A stretch of DNA of 12,510 nucleotides from an uncultured delta proteobacterium (GTDB lineage Bacteria > Myxococcota_A > Polyangia > Polyangiales > Polyangiaceae). Position 1 is the first letter of the stretch, and each line of letters starts with the position of its first letter. The stretch spans positions 1-12,510 of the forward strand of contig CAITLX010000584.1 of the NCBI GenBank assembly GCA_903893335.1, given 5' to 3'. Below, in pieces: positions 1-9,325 of the stretch. The notes under the pieces are model-generated. The model was not told the origin of the DNA. It made no database searches and saw nothing but the letters and a program-made list of their open reading frames with translations. The position numbers were made by a program, and so were the translations under genes.

Positions 1-339
1 CGCGCGGCCGGCAAGGTCGCGCTCGAGGAGTGGGCGGTCAACGGGCCGCTCGGCGTCGAGCAGGGGTTCACGTTCCCGAGCGATCCATGCGGCGGCCGCG
101 CCGACGAGCTGGTGATCGAGGTCGGCGTCGAGGGGCTCGCGCCGACCTCCAGGGGCGACGCCGTGACGCTGCGCGACGAAGTGGGTGTGGCGAGGGCGCG
201 CTACTCGGATCTCCGTGCCGTCGACGCGCGTGGCGCGAGCCTCGCTGCCAAGATGGGGGTCGCCGACGGCGTCGTGGAGCTGCGGGTCGCGACGGAGGGC
301 GCATCCTGGCCGGTCGTCGTCGACCCGATGATCGCGACG
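1..339 (+). other. N-terminal domain preceding the FG-GAP repeats (partial)
   Basis: About 113 codons precede the first propeller repeat. The visible sequence has alternating hydrophobic stretches such as LVIEVGVEGL, then a segment on the pattern ARYSDLRAVDARG, and it closes with WPVVVDPMI. From memory, a beta-rich segment ending in a (Y/W)PVxVDP motif commonly sits directly before FG-GAP repeats in large predicted secreted proteins of myxobacteria. I know no function for it. Its start is cut by the window edge. The boundary with the repeats is placed by eye just after the VDPM motif at 319-330. Confidence 0.5.
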
Positions 340-3300
340 CAGCAGGCCGTGCTCACCGAGGACCTTGGCGCCGCATCGGATCTGTTCGGGGGGTCGGTGT
401 CCCTGTCGGGAACCACGGCGCTGGTCGGCGCATTCAACAAGACCGTCGGCGCAAACAAGGCGCAGGGCGCCGCCTTCGTCTTCGTGCAGAGCGGCACGAC
501 GTGGAGCTTGCAGCAACAACTCACTGCCAGCGATGGAGTCGCAAACGACCAGTTTGGGAGTTACGTCGCGCTTTCGGGGACCAACGCGCTCGTGTCCTCC
601 GGGTCCGCCGTCTACGCGTTCACCAACAGCGGGACGGTCTGGACCCAGCAAGCGAGCAAGCTCGTGACCTCGGACGGCGCGCTGGGCGGCCCCCTCGGAG
701 TCTCGGGCAATCTCGCCATCCTCGGCGGGACGCACGCCGCGTACGTCTTCTCGCAGAGCGGCAGCACGTGGTCCCAGCAGGCGAAGCTCGCCGCGGGTAT
801 CGCGACCGACGCCTTCGGCGCGTCGGTCGCGATCTCCGGCACGACCGCCCTCGTCGGCGCCTACGGGACGACCGTGGGCGCGAACGCGAGCCAGGGCGCA
901 GCGTACGTCTTCGTCCAGAGCGGGACGAACTGGGCCCAGCAAGGATCCATGCTCACCGCGTCGAGTGGCGGCGCCGCGAGCGACTGGTTCGGGGTGTCGG
1001 TCGCGCTGTCGGGCTCGACGGCGCTGGTCGGCGCGTACAACAAGACCATCGGAGCGAATTCCAGGCAAGGGGCGGCGTACGCGTTCGGACGAAGCGGCAC
1101 GACGTGGACACAGCAGACGTTGCCCTCGCCGGCGGACGGCGCGGCCGGCGACAACTTCGGTTACTCCGTCGGCGTCTCGGGGACGACGGCCGTCATCGGC
1201 GCGCACCAAAAGTCCAACAACCAGGGCGCGGCCTACGTCTACGTGCAGAGCGGAATCACGTGGTCGCAGCAAGGCAGCACGCTCACCGCGAATGACGCGA
1301 CCGCTGGCGACTACTTCGGCAACTCCGTCGCCGTTTCGGGGTCGCTGGCGCTGGTCGGGGCGTTCATCAAGAAGGTCGGCGCGAACACGTCGCAGGGCGA
1401 GGCCTACATATTCGCACAGAGCGGATCGACCTGGTCGCCGCAGCCCGCCTCGGGCGGGCTGACCGAGAGCTACGGCGGCGCCAGCGATGACTTCGGGTAC
1501 TCCGTAGCCGTGTCCGGCACGACTGCGATCGTCGGCGCGTTCCACAAGACGCTCGGCGCGAACGCCAACCAGGGTGCCGCCTATGTGTTCGACCAGAGTG
1601 GCTCGCAGTGGTCGTTGCTGCAGCAGATCACGGCGGGAGACGGTGCGGCGGGCGACAACTTCGGCAAGTCCGTAGCTGTCTCGGGATCGACCGCCGTCAT
1701 CGGGGCGCTCAACAAGACGGTCGGCGCGAACGGCACCCAGGGAGCCGGCTACGTCTTCACCCGTGGCGGCACGGGCTTCTGGGCGCAGCAACCCTCAACC
1801 GGGCCGGCGCTGATCGCCGCGGATGGGGCAGCCAACGACCAGTTCGGCGCGGCCGTCGCCGTGTCGGGGACGAGCGTGCTCGTCGGCGCCAGCAACAAGA
1901 GCGCAGGCGCGGGCGCCGCGTACCTCTTCGTGCAGAACGGCGCGTCGTGGTCGCAGCAAAAGACCTCTGTTGCGGGCACGAGCCGATTCGGCGGCGCCGT
2001 TGCGCTCTCGGGCTCCACTGCGATCGTGGGGGCTGGAGCGACCACGATCAACTACACGAACCAAGGCACCGCCTACGTCTACGTGCAAAGCGGGACGAGC
2101 TGGAACACCACGCCTCAAGCGACGCTGACCCCGAGCGATCCCGCGGCCCTCGATGGCTTCGGATCTGCCGTCGCGCTGTCCGGCACGACGGCGCTGATTG
2201 GTGCGTCGGGGAAGACGATCGGCACCAACACCGGTCAAGGCGCTGCCTATGTGTTCACGCAGAACGGGGCGAGCTGGACGCAGCAGGGGTCCAAGCTCGT
2301 CGCGGCCGATGGCACGACCTCCGACCGGTTCGGCACCTCGGTCGCGCTCGAGGGCCAGACGGCTCTCATCGGCGCGAGCAAGGCGCTCGTCGCTCTCGCG
2401 CCGCAGGGGGCCGCGTACGTCTTCGTGCGAAGCGGGAGCATCTGGTCGCAACAGCTCGAGCTCGCGGCGAGCCCTGGCGCCGCAACCGACCATTTCGGCT
2501 ACTCGGTGGGGCTCTCGGGTTCGGCCGCCGTCGTCGGCGCCTGGGGCGCTGCCGTCCGCGGAAACTCGGAGCAGGGGCTTGCGTACGCGTTCGCCATCTC
2601 CGGCGCCGCCGGCGCGCCCTGCCTCGGCGACGCGTTCTGCGCTACGTCGTACGCCTGCACCGACGGCGTCTGCTGCACCAGCGCATGCTCCGGCGCGTGC
2701 GACGTCTGTGCCCGGTCGCTGGGAGCCACCGTCGATGGCACCTGCACCCCGCTGGCCTATCAGTCGACAGGCACCCCGACCTGCACCAGCAACGTCCTCT
2801 GCGACGGCGTGAGCGGCAATTGCCCCACGGTGTGCACCTCCGACGCGCTCTGCCCGTCGGGCATGTACTGCACCTCGGCGGGGACGTGCGTCGGCAAGCG
2901 CGTCACGGGCAACTCGTGCGATCTCAACGCAGACTGCAAGGTTCCCGGCGCCTGCGCCGAGTGCGCGAGCGGCAACTGCGCCGACGGCGCCTGCTGCGAC
3001 ACGCCGTGCACTGGTGCGTGCGAGGCCTGCTCGGCCAGCCTCAAGGCGTCGCACGCCGCGAGCGGCACCTGCGGCCCCGTTCCGGCTGCGACGCCGGCGA
3101 GCCCCGCGTGCAGCGACGCGAGCCTGCTCTGCAACGGCACCTCGCAGTCGTGCCCCGCGGCGTGCACCTCGGACGCAGCTTGCGCGAGCGGCTTCTTCTG
3201 CGATCTGGTCGCGTCGCCCGCAAAGTGCACCGCGCTGCTCTCGACTTCGAACAACGCCTGCGTGCGCGGCGCGCAGTGCGCGAGCGGAAGCTGCGTCGAC

Positions 3301-6300
3301 GGCTACTGCTGCGACGCCGCGTGTGGCTCGCTCTGCCAGGCGTGCAGCGGCGCGAAGACCGGCAGGGCGAACGGCACCTGCGCGCCGGTCGCCGCCGGCA
3401 CCGACCCGGACGCCGAGTGCGGCCAGGACGCCAAATCGACCTGCGGACACGACGGCATGTGCGACGGCGCCGTGGCGCCGGGTTGCGCCTACTGGTCGGT
3501 GGGCACCTCGTGCGGCAGCGCCGTCTGCAGCTCGGACCGGACGCAGACGCTCGCGCAGACGTGCGTGGGCGCGAGCAGCTGCCAGACGGCCGCGACGGGG
3601 ACGACCTGCGCCGCGTACAAGTGCGTGCCGGCGAGCGGCCTGTGCGGCACGTCGTGCTCGTCGGAGTCGGACTGCCAGAGCGGGTTCTATTGCGACGCGT
3701 CGAGCGCCTGCGTCGCCAAGCTGGCGCAGGGGGCTGCGTGCAGCGCCGCCAGCCAGTGCGCGACCGGCGCGTGCGCTGACGGCTACTGCTGCGACGCGGC
3801 GTGCGCGGGCGCCTGCGACGCCTGCGCGGCGGCGCTGAAGCAGACGGGCGCGGCCAATGGCACCTGCGGGCCGACGAAGGCCGGCGCGAGCGGCGCGCCG
3901 GTGTGCTCGGGCAGCGTCGTGTGCAACGGCGCGAGCGCCGCGTGCCCCGCCGGTTGCACCGCCGACGCGGGTTGCCCGACCGGGAGCTACTGCACCTCGG
4001 GCGGCACGTGCGCCACCCAGCGGGTGCAAGGGGCGGCCTGCAACCTCACGAGCGACTGCAAGACGTCGGGCACCTGCGCGGAGTGCGCGACCGGCAGCTG
4101 CATCGACGGCGTCTGCTGCGACACGGCGTGTGGCGGCGCCTGCGAGGCGTGCACCGGGGCGCTCAAGCAGTCGGGCACGCTCGACGGCACGTGCGGCGCC
4201 GCGAAGTCGGGGACGCCTGGCGCGCCCGCGTGCGCGAGCGGCGCGCTGTGCGACGGCGCGAGCGCGAGCTGCCCCGGGGGTTGCACCGGCGACGCGAGCT
4301 GTCCGTCGGGCAGCTACTGCGCCACGAGCGGCGCCTGCCTCGTGCGCAAGGCGCAGGGGGGCTCGTGCAACCTCGCGAACGACTGCAAGGTAGCGGGAGC
4401 GTGCGCCGAGTGCGCGAGCGGCTACTGCGTGGACGGCGTCTGCTGCGACACGGCCTGCACCGGCCTCTGCCAGGCCTGCGCGGGGGGCCTCAAGACGGCG
4501 GGAGGCGACGGCGTCTGCGGCAGCGCGAAGGCGGCGACCGACCCGCGCGACCAGTGCGCCGCCGAGGCGCAGAGCACCTGCGGCCAGAGCGGCTCGTGCA
4601 ACGGTTCGGGCGCCTGCGACACCTGGGCGACAGGCACCTCGTGCGGCAACGCGACCTGCGTCGGCAACGAGAGCCGTCCGCAGCAGTGCACCGGCGCCCG
4701 CACGTGCGGGACGGTCAGCGGATCGGCCTGCGGCGCGTACCTCTGCAGCACGACGAGCGGCACCTGCGCGACGGCCTGCGCGAGCGACGGCGACTGCTCG
4801 AGCGGCAACTTCTGCAGCGGCTCGCGCTGCATTGCAAAGCAAGCCGTGGGCGGGAGCTGCGGCGCGGCGGGTCAGTGCGCGGCTGGCTTCTGCGTGGACG
4901 GCTACTGCTGCGACACGGCGTGCGGCGGCACCTGCGAGGCGTGCAGCGCGACCAAGAAGGGCTCCGGCCCCAACGGCACCTGTGGGCCGGTCGCGGCGAG
5001 CAGCGACCCGGACGGCGAGTGCGCGACCGAGCCGCAGAGCACCTGCGGTCAAAACGGCAACTGCGACGGCAACCGCGCGTGCCAGGTGTGGCCGGTGGGC
5101 ACGAGCTGCGCAGGGTCGGTGTGCGTCGGCAACGAGAGCCGACCGCGCACCTGCGCCGGGGCGCTCGCGTGCGCGGTGTCGGCGAGCGGGACGTCGTGCG
5201 GCGCCTTCGCGTGCAGCGCGACGACCGGCGCCTGCCACACGGCTTGCGCGACCGACGGCGAGTGCGCGGCGGGCAACTTCTGCAGCGCGTCGTCGTGCGT
5301 GTCGAAGTCGGACGTGGGGCGCGCTTGCACGGCGTCCAACCAGTGCGCGCTCGGCAGCTGCGTCGACGGCTTCTGCTGCGACACGGCGTGCGCGGGGATG
5401 TGCGAGGCGTGCAGCGGGCTAAAAAAGGGGCTCGGCGCCGACGGCGTGTGCGGCGCCATCGAGGTCAACACCGACCCGGACCAGGAGTGCGCGGCGCAGA
5501 CGCAGAGCACCTGCGGCACCAACGGGCAGTGCGACGGCGCGCGCGCGTGCGCCTACTGGGCGGCGGGCACCTCGTGCGGCGCGCCGTCGTGCGTGGGCAA
5601 CGAGACCCGCTCGAGCGTGTGCACCGCGCCGGGCACGTGCGGCAAGAGCGCCAGCGGTGTGTCGTGCGGCAACTACGCGTGCGGCGCGGCGACGGGGCTC
5701 TGCGCGACGACCTGCTCGAGCGAGGCAGACTGCGCGAGCGGAAGCTGGTGCGACGGCGCGAGCCACACCTGCCAGAGCAAGCAGGCGGCGGGCGCGGCTT
5801 GCACCACGACCTCGCAGTGCGTGAGCGGCGCGTGCGTGGACGGCTTCTGCTGCGACACCGCGTGCGCGGGCACCTGCGTCGCGTGCAGCGCCCTGAAGAA
5901 GGGGGGCGGCTCGGACGGCGTGTGCGGGGCCATCGGCGTGCACACCGACCCCGACAACGAGTGCGCGCAGCAGTCGCCGAGCACCTGCGGAACCGATGGC
6001 TCGTGCGACGGCAACGGCGCGTGCTCCTTCTGGGCGGTCGGCACACTCTGCGGCTCGTCGGCCGGGACGTGCAACGGCAACCTGCTGGTGGGCGAGGTGT
6101 GCCAGGGGGCAGGCGTCTGCGCGGTGTCGGCCGGCGGCGTGCCCTGCTCGCCCGAGAACTGCGTCGGCGGTGCGTGCGCGCCCTGTTCGACCGCGGCCGA
6201 TTGCCTGACACCCGCGACCTCGTACTGCGCGGCGGGGGCGTGCCTCACCAAGAAGGGGGCGGGGAGCGCCTGCGGGGCGGCGGCCGAGTGTGGCAGCGGA

Positions 6301-8007
6301 GCGTGCACCGACGGGTTCTGCTGCGACACCGCCTGCGGCGGCGCGTGCGAGGCGTGCAGCGCCCAGAAGAAGGGGCAGGGCAAGGACGGCGAGTGCGGAG
6401 CGGTCGTGTCGGGCTCGGATCCGGACGGCGATTGCGCCGAGCAGCCGACGTCGACCTGCGGCCACAGCGGTCAGTGCGACGGTAACCGCGCGTGCGCGTA
6501 CTGGTCCGTCGGCACCGCCTGCGCAAGCCCGGTGTGCGTGGGCAACGAGAGCCGACCGTCGGCTTGCGCCGGGGCGCTCGCGTGCGCGGTGAGCGCGAGC
6601 GGCACGAGCTGTGGGGCCTTCGGGTGCAGCGCCTCGAGCGGCACCTGCCTGACGACGTGCGCGAGCGGCGGCGATTGCCAGCCCGGTAATTACTGCGACG
6701 CGACCTCGCATTGCGTGGGTGTGCAGGCGCCGGGCAAGGCGTGCGCGAGCGGGGCCGAGTGCTCGAGCGGCCACTGCATCGACGGCTACTGCTGCGACAC
6801 GGCGTGCGGCGGGCTCTGCGAGGCGTGCAGCGCCGTGAAGAAGGGCGGCGGCGCCGACGGCGTGTGCGGCGCGGTCGGCGCGGGCAAGGACCCCGACGAC
6901 GAGTGCGCGACGAGCGCGACCTCGAGCTGCGGTACGAGCGGCACCTGCGACGGCGTGCGCGGCTGCGGGCTCTACGCCTCCGGGCAGGTGTGCGGCGCCG
7001 ATCTGTGCCTCGGCGGCGCCGAGGTGCGGCAGGTTTGTGACGGCGTAGGCCTCTGCGGCGTCACGCAGGACAACGCGGTCGCCTGCGCGCCCTACCAGTG
7101 CAGCAGCGGACATTGCCTCGCGGGGTGCGCCGCCGACGGCGACTGCGTCGACGGCTTCTTCTGCCAGGGGGGCGCGTGCAGCCCGAAGCGCGACCTCGGC
7201 GCCGCTTGCGCCGCCGACCGCGAGTGCGGGCTCGGCCACTGCGCCGACGACCGCTGCTGCAACGAGGCGTGCACGGGCCAATGCGAGGCGTGCAACTCGG
7301 TGGGGGGCGAGGGCACGTGCAGCGTGGTGACCGGCTCGCCGCTCGCGTCGCGCAAGAGCTGCGGCGGCGTCGGCGTCTGCCAGGGAACCTGCAACGGCGG
7401 CGATCGCACGACGTGCACGTTCCCGCACCAGGGTCAGGCGGTCACCGAGGCGTCGTGCTCGGGCGACTCGGAGGTGCCGCCTTCGAAGTGCGACGGCAAC
7501 GGCGAGGTGCAGAGCTTCGCCCCCTTCCCCTGCGGCGCCTACACCTGCGGGCCCATCGGGGACGGAGGTCTCGGCTGCAAGACGACTTGCAAGTCCGACA
7601 CGGACTGCGCGGGCAACCTCACGTGCGACATCGTGAAGGGAACCTGCTCGCAGGGGGGCAAGACCTGCTCGGTCGATGGCACCTCCGAGGTGAACCCCGA
7701 CGGCTCGAACACCGACTGCCGCGGCTTCACGTGCACGCCGGTGACCGGGTGCCGCACCACCTGCGACGTGCAGAGCGCGCCGTGCGCCAGGGGCTACCTC
7801 TGCGCGCAGCAGAAGTGCGTCGTCGCCTCCGACGACGGCGGCGTGCCCGAGAGCGCCACCACCGCCGGCAGCGACACGATGAACGTCGATCAGTCCAAGG
7901 GGTGCGGCTGCCGCACCGTGGGCTCGTCGGGTGAGGCGGGCGGGGTCGCGAGCGCGGCTGGCTTCGCGCTCCTCGGGATCGTGGTCCGTCGCCGCCGCCG
8001 GCGGTGA
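1..8007 (+). CDS. Giant FG-GAP / cysteine-rich repeat surface protein with MYXO-CTERM tail (5' partial)
   Basis: The frame is open from the first base to the TGA at 8005-8007. It gives 2668 visible codons, so the start and any signal peptide lie upstream. The order is: a small N-terminal domain (codons 1 to about 113), 14 FG-GAP-type repeats (about 114-870), a long cysteine-rich region with 12 CxDGxCC repeats (about 874-2606), an acidic/Ser/Thr linker (about 2608-2632) and a MYXO-CTERM tail (2633-2668: GCGC motif, hydrophobic stretch, run of arginines). FG-GAP repeats fold as beta-propeller blades, and MYXO-CTERM tails are processed by a myxosortase and lead to surface anchoring; both are family knowledge. 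The protein is therefore inferred to be exported, disulfide-rich and displayed on the cell surface, perhaps in adhesion or recognition. No catalytic motif is seen and the ligand is unknown. The next gene converges 16 bases away. The reading frame is certain; the function is not. Confidence 0.95.
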   Translation, partial: RAAGKVALEEWAVNGPLGVEQGFTFPSDPCGGRADELVIEVGVEGLAPTSRGDAVTLRDEVGVARARYSDLRAVDARGASLAAKMGVADGVVELRVATEGASWPVVVDPMIATQQAVLTEDLGAASDLFGGSVSLSGTTALVGAFNKTVGANKAQGAAFVFVQSGTTWSLQQQLTASDGVANDQFGSYVALSGTNALVSSGSAVYAFTNSGTVWTQQASKLVTSDGALGGPLGVSGNLAILGGTHAAYVFSQSGSTWSQQAKLAAGIATDAFGASVAISGTTALVGAYGTTVGANASQGAAYVFVQSGTNWAQQGSMLTASSGGAASDWFGVSVALSGSTALVGAYNKTIGANSRQGAAYAFGRSGTTWTQQTLPSPADGAAGDNFGYSVGVSGTTAVIGAHQKSNNQGAAYVYVQSGITWSQQGSTLTANDATAGDYFGNSVAVSGSLALVGAFIKKVGANTSQGEAYIFAQSGSTWSPQPASGGLTESYGGASDDFGYSVAVSGTTAIVGAFHKTLGANANQGAAYVFDQSGSQWSLLQQITAGDGAAGDNFGKSVAVSGSTAVIGALNKTVGANGTQGAGYVFTRGGTGFWAQQPSTGPALIAADGAANDQFGAAVAVSGTSVLVGASNKSAGAGAAYLFVQNGASWSQQKTSVAGTSRFGGAVALSGSTAIVGAGATTINYTNQGTAYVYVQSGTSWNTTPQATLTPSDPAALDGFGSAVALSGTTALIGASGKTIGTNTGQGAAYVFTQNGASWTQQGSKLVAADGTTSDRFGTSVALEGQTALIGASKALVALAPQGAAYVFVRSGSIWSQQLELAASPGAATDHFGYSVGLSGSAAVVGAWGAAVRGNSEQGLAYAFAISGAAGAPCLGDAFCATSYACTDGVCCTSACSGACDVCARSLGATVDGTCTPLAYQSTGTPTCTSNVLCDGVSGNCPTVCTSDALCPSGMYCTSAGTCVGKRVTGNSCDLNADCKVPGACAECASGNCADGACCDTPCTGACEACSASLKASHAASGTCGPVPAATPASPACSDASLLCNGTSQSCPAACTSDAACASGFFCDLVASPAKCTALLSTSNNACVRGAQCASGSCVDGYCCDAACGSLCQACSGAKTGRANGTCAPVAAGTDPDAECGQDAKSTCGHDGMCDGAVAPGCAYWSVGTSCGSAVCSSDRTQTLAQTCVGASSCQTAATGTTCAAYKCVPASGLCGTSCSSESDCQSGFYCDASSACVAKLAQGAACSAASQCATGACADGYCCDAACAGACDACAAALKQTGAANGTCGPTKAGASGAPVCSGSVVCNGASAACPAGCTADAGCPTGSYCTSGGTCATQRVQGAACNLTSDCKTSGTCAECATGSCIDGVCCDTACGGACEACTGALKQSGTLDGTCGAAKSGTPGAPACASGALCDGASASCPGGCTGDASCPSGSYCATSGACLVRKAQGGSCNLANDCKVAGACAECASGYCVDGVCCDTACTGLCQACAGGLKTAGGDGVCGSAKAATDPRDQCAAEAQSTCGQSGSCNGSGACDTWATGTSCGNATCVGNESRPQQCTGARTCGTVSGSACGAYLCSTTSGTCATACASDGDCSSGNFCSGSRCIAKQAVGGSCGAAGQCAAGFCVDGYCCDTACGGTCEACSATKKGSGPNGTCGPVAASSDPDGECATEPQSTCGQNGNCDGNRACQVWPVGTSCAGSVCVGNESRPRTCAGALACAVSASGTSCGAFACSATTGACHTACATDGECAAGNFCSASSCVSKSDVGRACTASNQCALGSCVDGFCCDTACAGMCEACSGLKKGLGADGVCGAIEVNTDPDQECAAQTQSTCGTNGQCDGARACAYWAAGTSCGAPSCVGNETRSSVCTAPGTCGKSASGVSCGNYACGAATGLCATTCSSEADCASGSWCDGASHTCQSKQAAGAACTTTSQCVSGACVDGFCCDTACAGTCVACSALKKGGGSDGVCGAIGVHTDPDNECAQQSPSTCGTDGSCDGNGACSFWAVGTLCGSSAGTCNGNLLVGEVCQGAGVCAVSAGGVPCSPENCVGGACAPCSTAADCLTPATSYCAAGACLTKKGAGSACGAAAECGSGACTDGFCCDTACGGACEACSAQKKGQGKDGECGAVVSGSDPDGDCAEQPTSTCGHSGQCDGNRACAYWSVGTACASPVCVGNESRPSACAGALACAVSASGTSCGAFGCSASSGTCLTTCASGGDCQPGNYCDATSHCVGVQAPGKACASGAECSSGHCIDGYCCDTACGGLCEACSAVKKGGGADGVCGAVGAGKDPDDECATSATSSCGTSGTCDGVRGCGLYASGQVCGADLCLGGAEVRQVCDGVGLCGVTQDNAVACAPYQCSSGHCLAGCAADGDCVDGFFCQGGACSPKRDLGAACAADRECGLGHCADDRCCNEACTGQCEACNSVGGEGTCSVVTGSPLASRKSCGGVGVCQGTCNGGDRTTCTFPHQGQAVTEASCSGDSEVPPSKCDGNGEVQSFAPFPCGAYTCGPIGDGGLGCKTTCKSDTDCAGNLTCDIVKGTCSQGGKTCSVDGTSEVNPDGSNTDCRGFTCTPVTGCRTTCDVQSAPCARGYLCAQQKCVVASDDGGVPESATTAGSDTMNVDQSKGCGCRTVGSSGEAGGVASAAGFALLGIVVRRRRRR
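340..2610 (+). repeat. 14 tandem FG-GAP-type repeats (predicted beta-propeller blades)
   Basis: Each unit follows the pattern D-x-FG-x-SVA-x-SGTTALVGA, then GAAYVF-x-QSG-x-x-W-x-QQ, then LTA-x-DGAA, with a period of about 48-61 residues. The FG phenylalanine codons start at 385, 553, 814, 988, 1156, 1315, 1492, 1660, 1843, 1987, 2158, 2329 and 2494. A degenerate third unit near 685-700 has leucine in place of the phenylalanine, giving 14 units. The pattern matches the FG-GAP_2 type repeat known from integrin-alpha-like and bacterial surface propellers. Fourteen units would close two seven-bladed propellers, which is inference. The classical calcium loop DxDxDG is not evident. Units differ in DNA sequence, so this is an old, diverged array. 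Confidence 0.9.
2620..7818 (+). repeat. Cysteine-rich tandem repeat region, 12 CxDGxCC units in two length classes
   Basis: The core motif C-x-D-G-x-CC-(D)-x-x-C-x(3)-C-x-x-C recurs 12 times. Its first Cys codon starts at 2656, 2977, 3292, 3772, 4099, 4426, 4891, 5359, 5833, 6304, 6775 and 7240; the twelfth copy is variant (CADDRCC). Successive distances are 107, 105, 160, 109, 109, 155, 156, 158, 157, 157 and 155 residues, so there are short and long units. Long units carry an extra module with STCG, CDG, GTSC and CVGNESRP. The unit starting at 4891 has 24 cysteines in 156 residues, an even number that fits full disulfide pairing. The second half of each unit, with spaced cysteines and a DC..GxFC..xC..K pattern, loosely resembles Dickkopf-type cysteine-rich domains. 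A divergent cysteine-containing tail runs from about 7300 to 7818. This composition implies folding in an oxidising compartment. Confidence 0.92.
7897..8004 (+). other. MYXO-CTERM protein-sorting tail
   Basis: The last 36 residues begin SKGCGCR and contain a Gly/Ser spacer, a short hydrophobic helix (AGGVASAAGFALLGIVV) and six terminal arginines. This tripartite layout of a Cys-containing motif, transmembrane segment and basic end is the MYXO-CTERM signal of myxobacteria, reported to be cleaved by a CPBP-family myxosortase with the product sorted to the outer surface. An Asp/Ser/Thr-rich linker (7822-7896) separates it from the cysteine repeats. It is the best lineage marker in the window. 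Confidence 0.93.
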
Positions 8008-8009
8008 CG

Positions 8010-8023
8010 GCGCCCGAGGGCGC
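8010..8023. terminator. Short GC hairpin between convergent stops
   Basis: GCGCC-CGAG-GGCGC is a perfect 5-bp stem with a 4-base loop, and it fills nearly all of the 16-base gap between the two convergent stop codons. There is no U-tract on either side, so intrinsic termination would be weak. It could serve both strands. The same GCGAGGGCGC-like core recurs in the spacer after typA. Confidence 0.4.

Positions 8024-9321
<1,298 letters not shown>

Positions 9322-9325
<4 letters not shown>

Noticed and set aside
148..159. An Arg-Gly-Asp triplet in the N-terminal domain as an integrin-binding motif
   Set aside because: A three-residue match in an Arg/Gly/Asp-rich proteome is expected by chance, and there is no host context.
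1795..5238. A minus-strand open frame of over 1100 codons opposite the repeat gene
   Set aside because: It is rich in Arg and Ala with no domain pattern, as expected for the antisense of a GC-rich gene with few stop codons. The plus frame shows clear protein repeats and a sorting tail.
3801..6485. A long plus-strand open frame of nearly 900 codons, and another at 1608-3779
   Set aside because: They are out-of-frame shadows of the cysteine-rich gene: Arg/Leu-rich and low complexity, and periodic only because the true frame is repetitive.
2620..7818. The regularly spaced repeats as a CRISPR array or DNA-level satellite
   Set aside because: The repeats are long, in frame and conserved at the cysteine codons with variable DNA. 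There are no short identical repeats with unique spacers.
8010..8023. Functional linkage between the surface protein and the kinase operon
   Set aside because: The genes are convergent with only a 16-base gap. Adjacency alone does not indicate a shared pathway.
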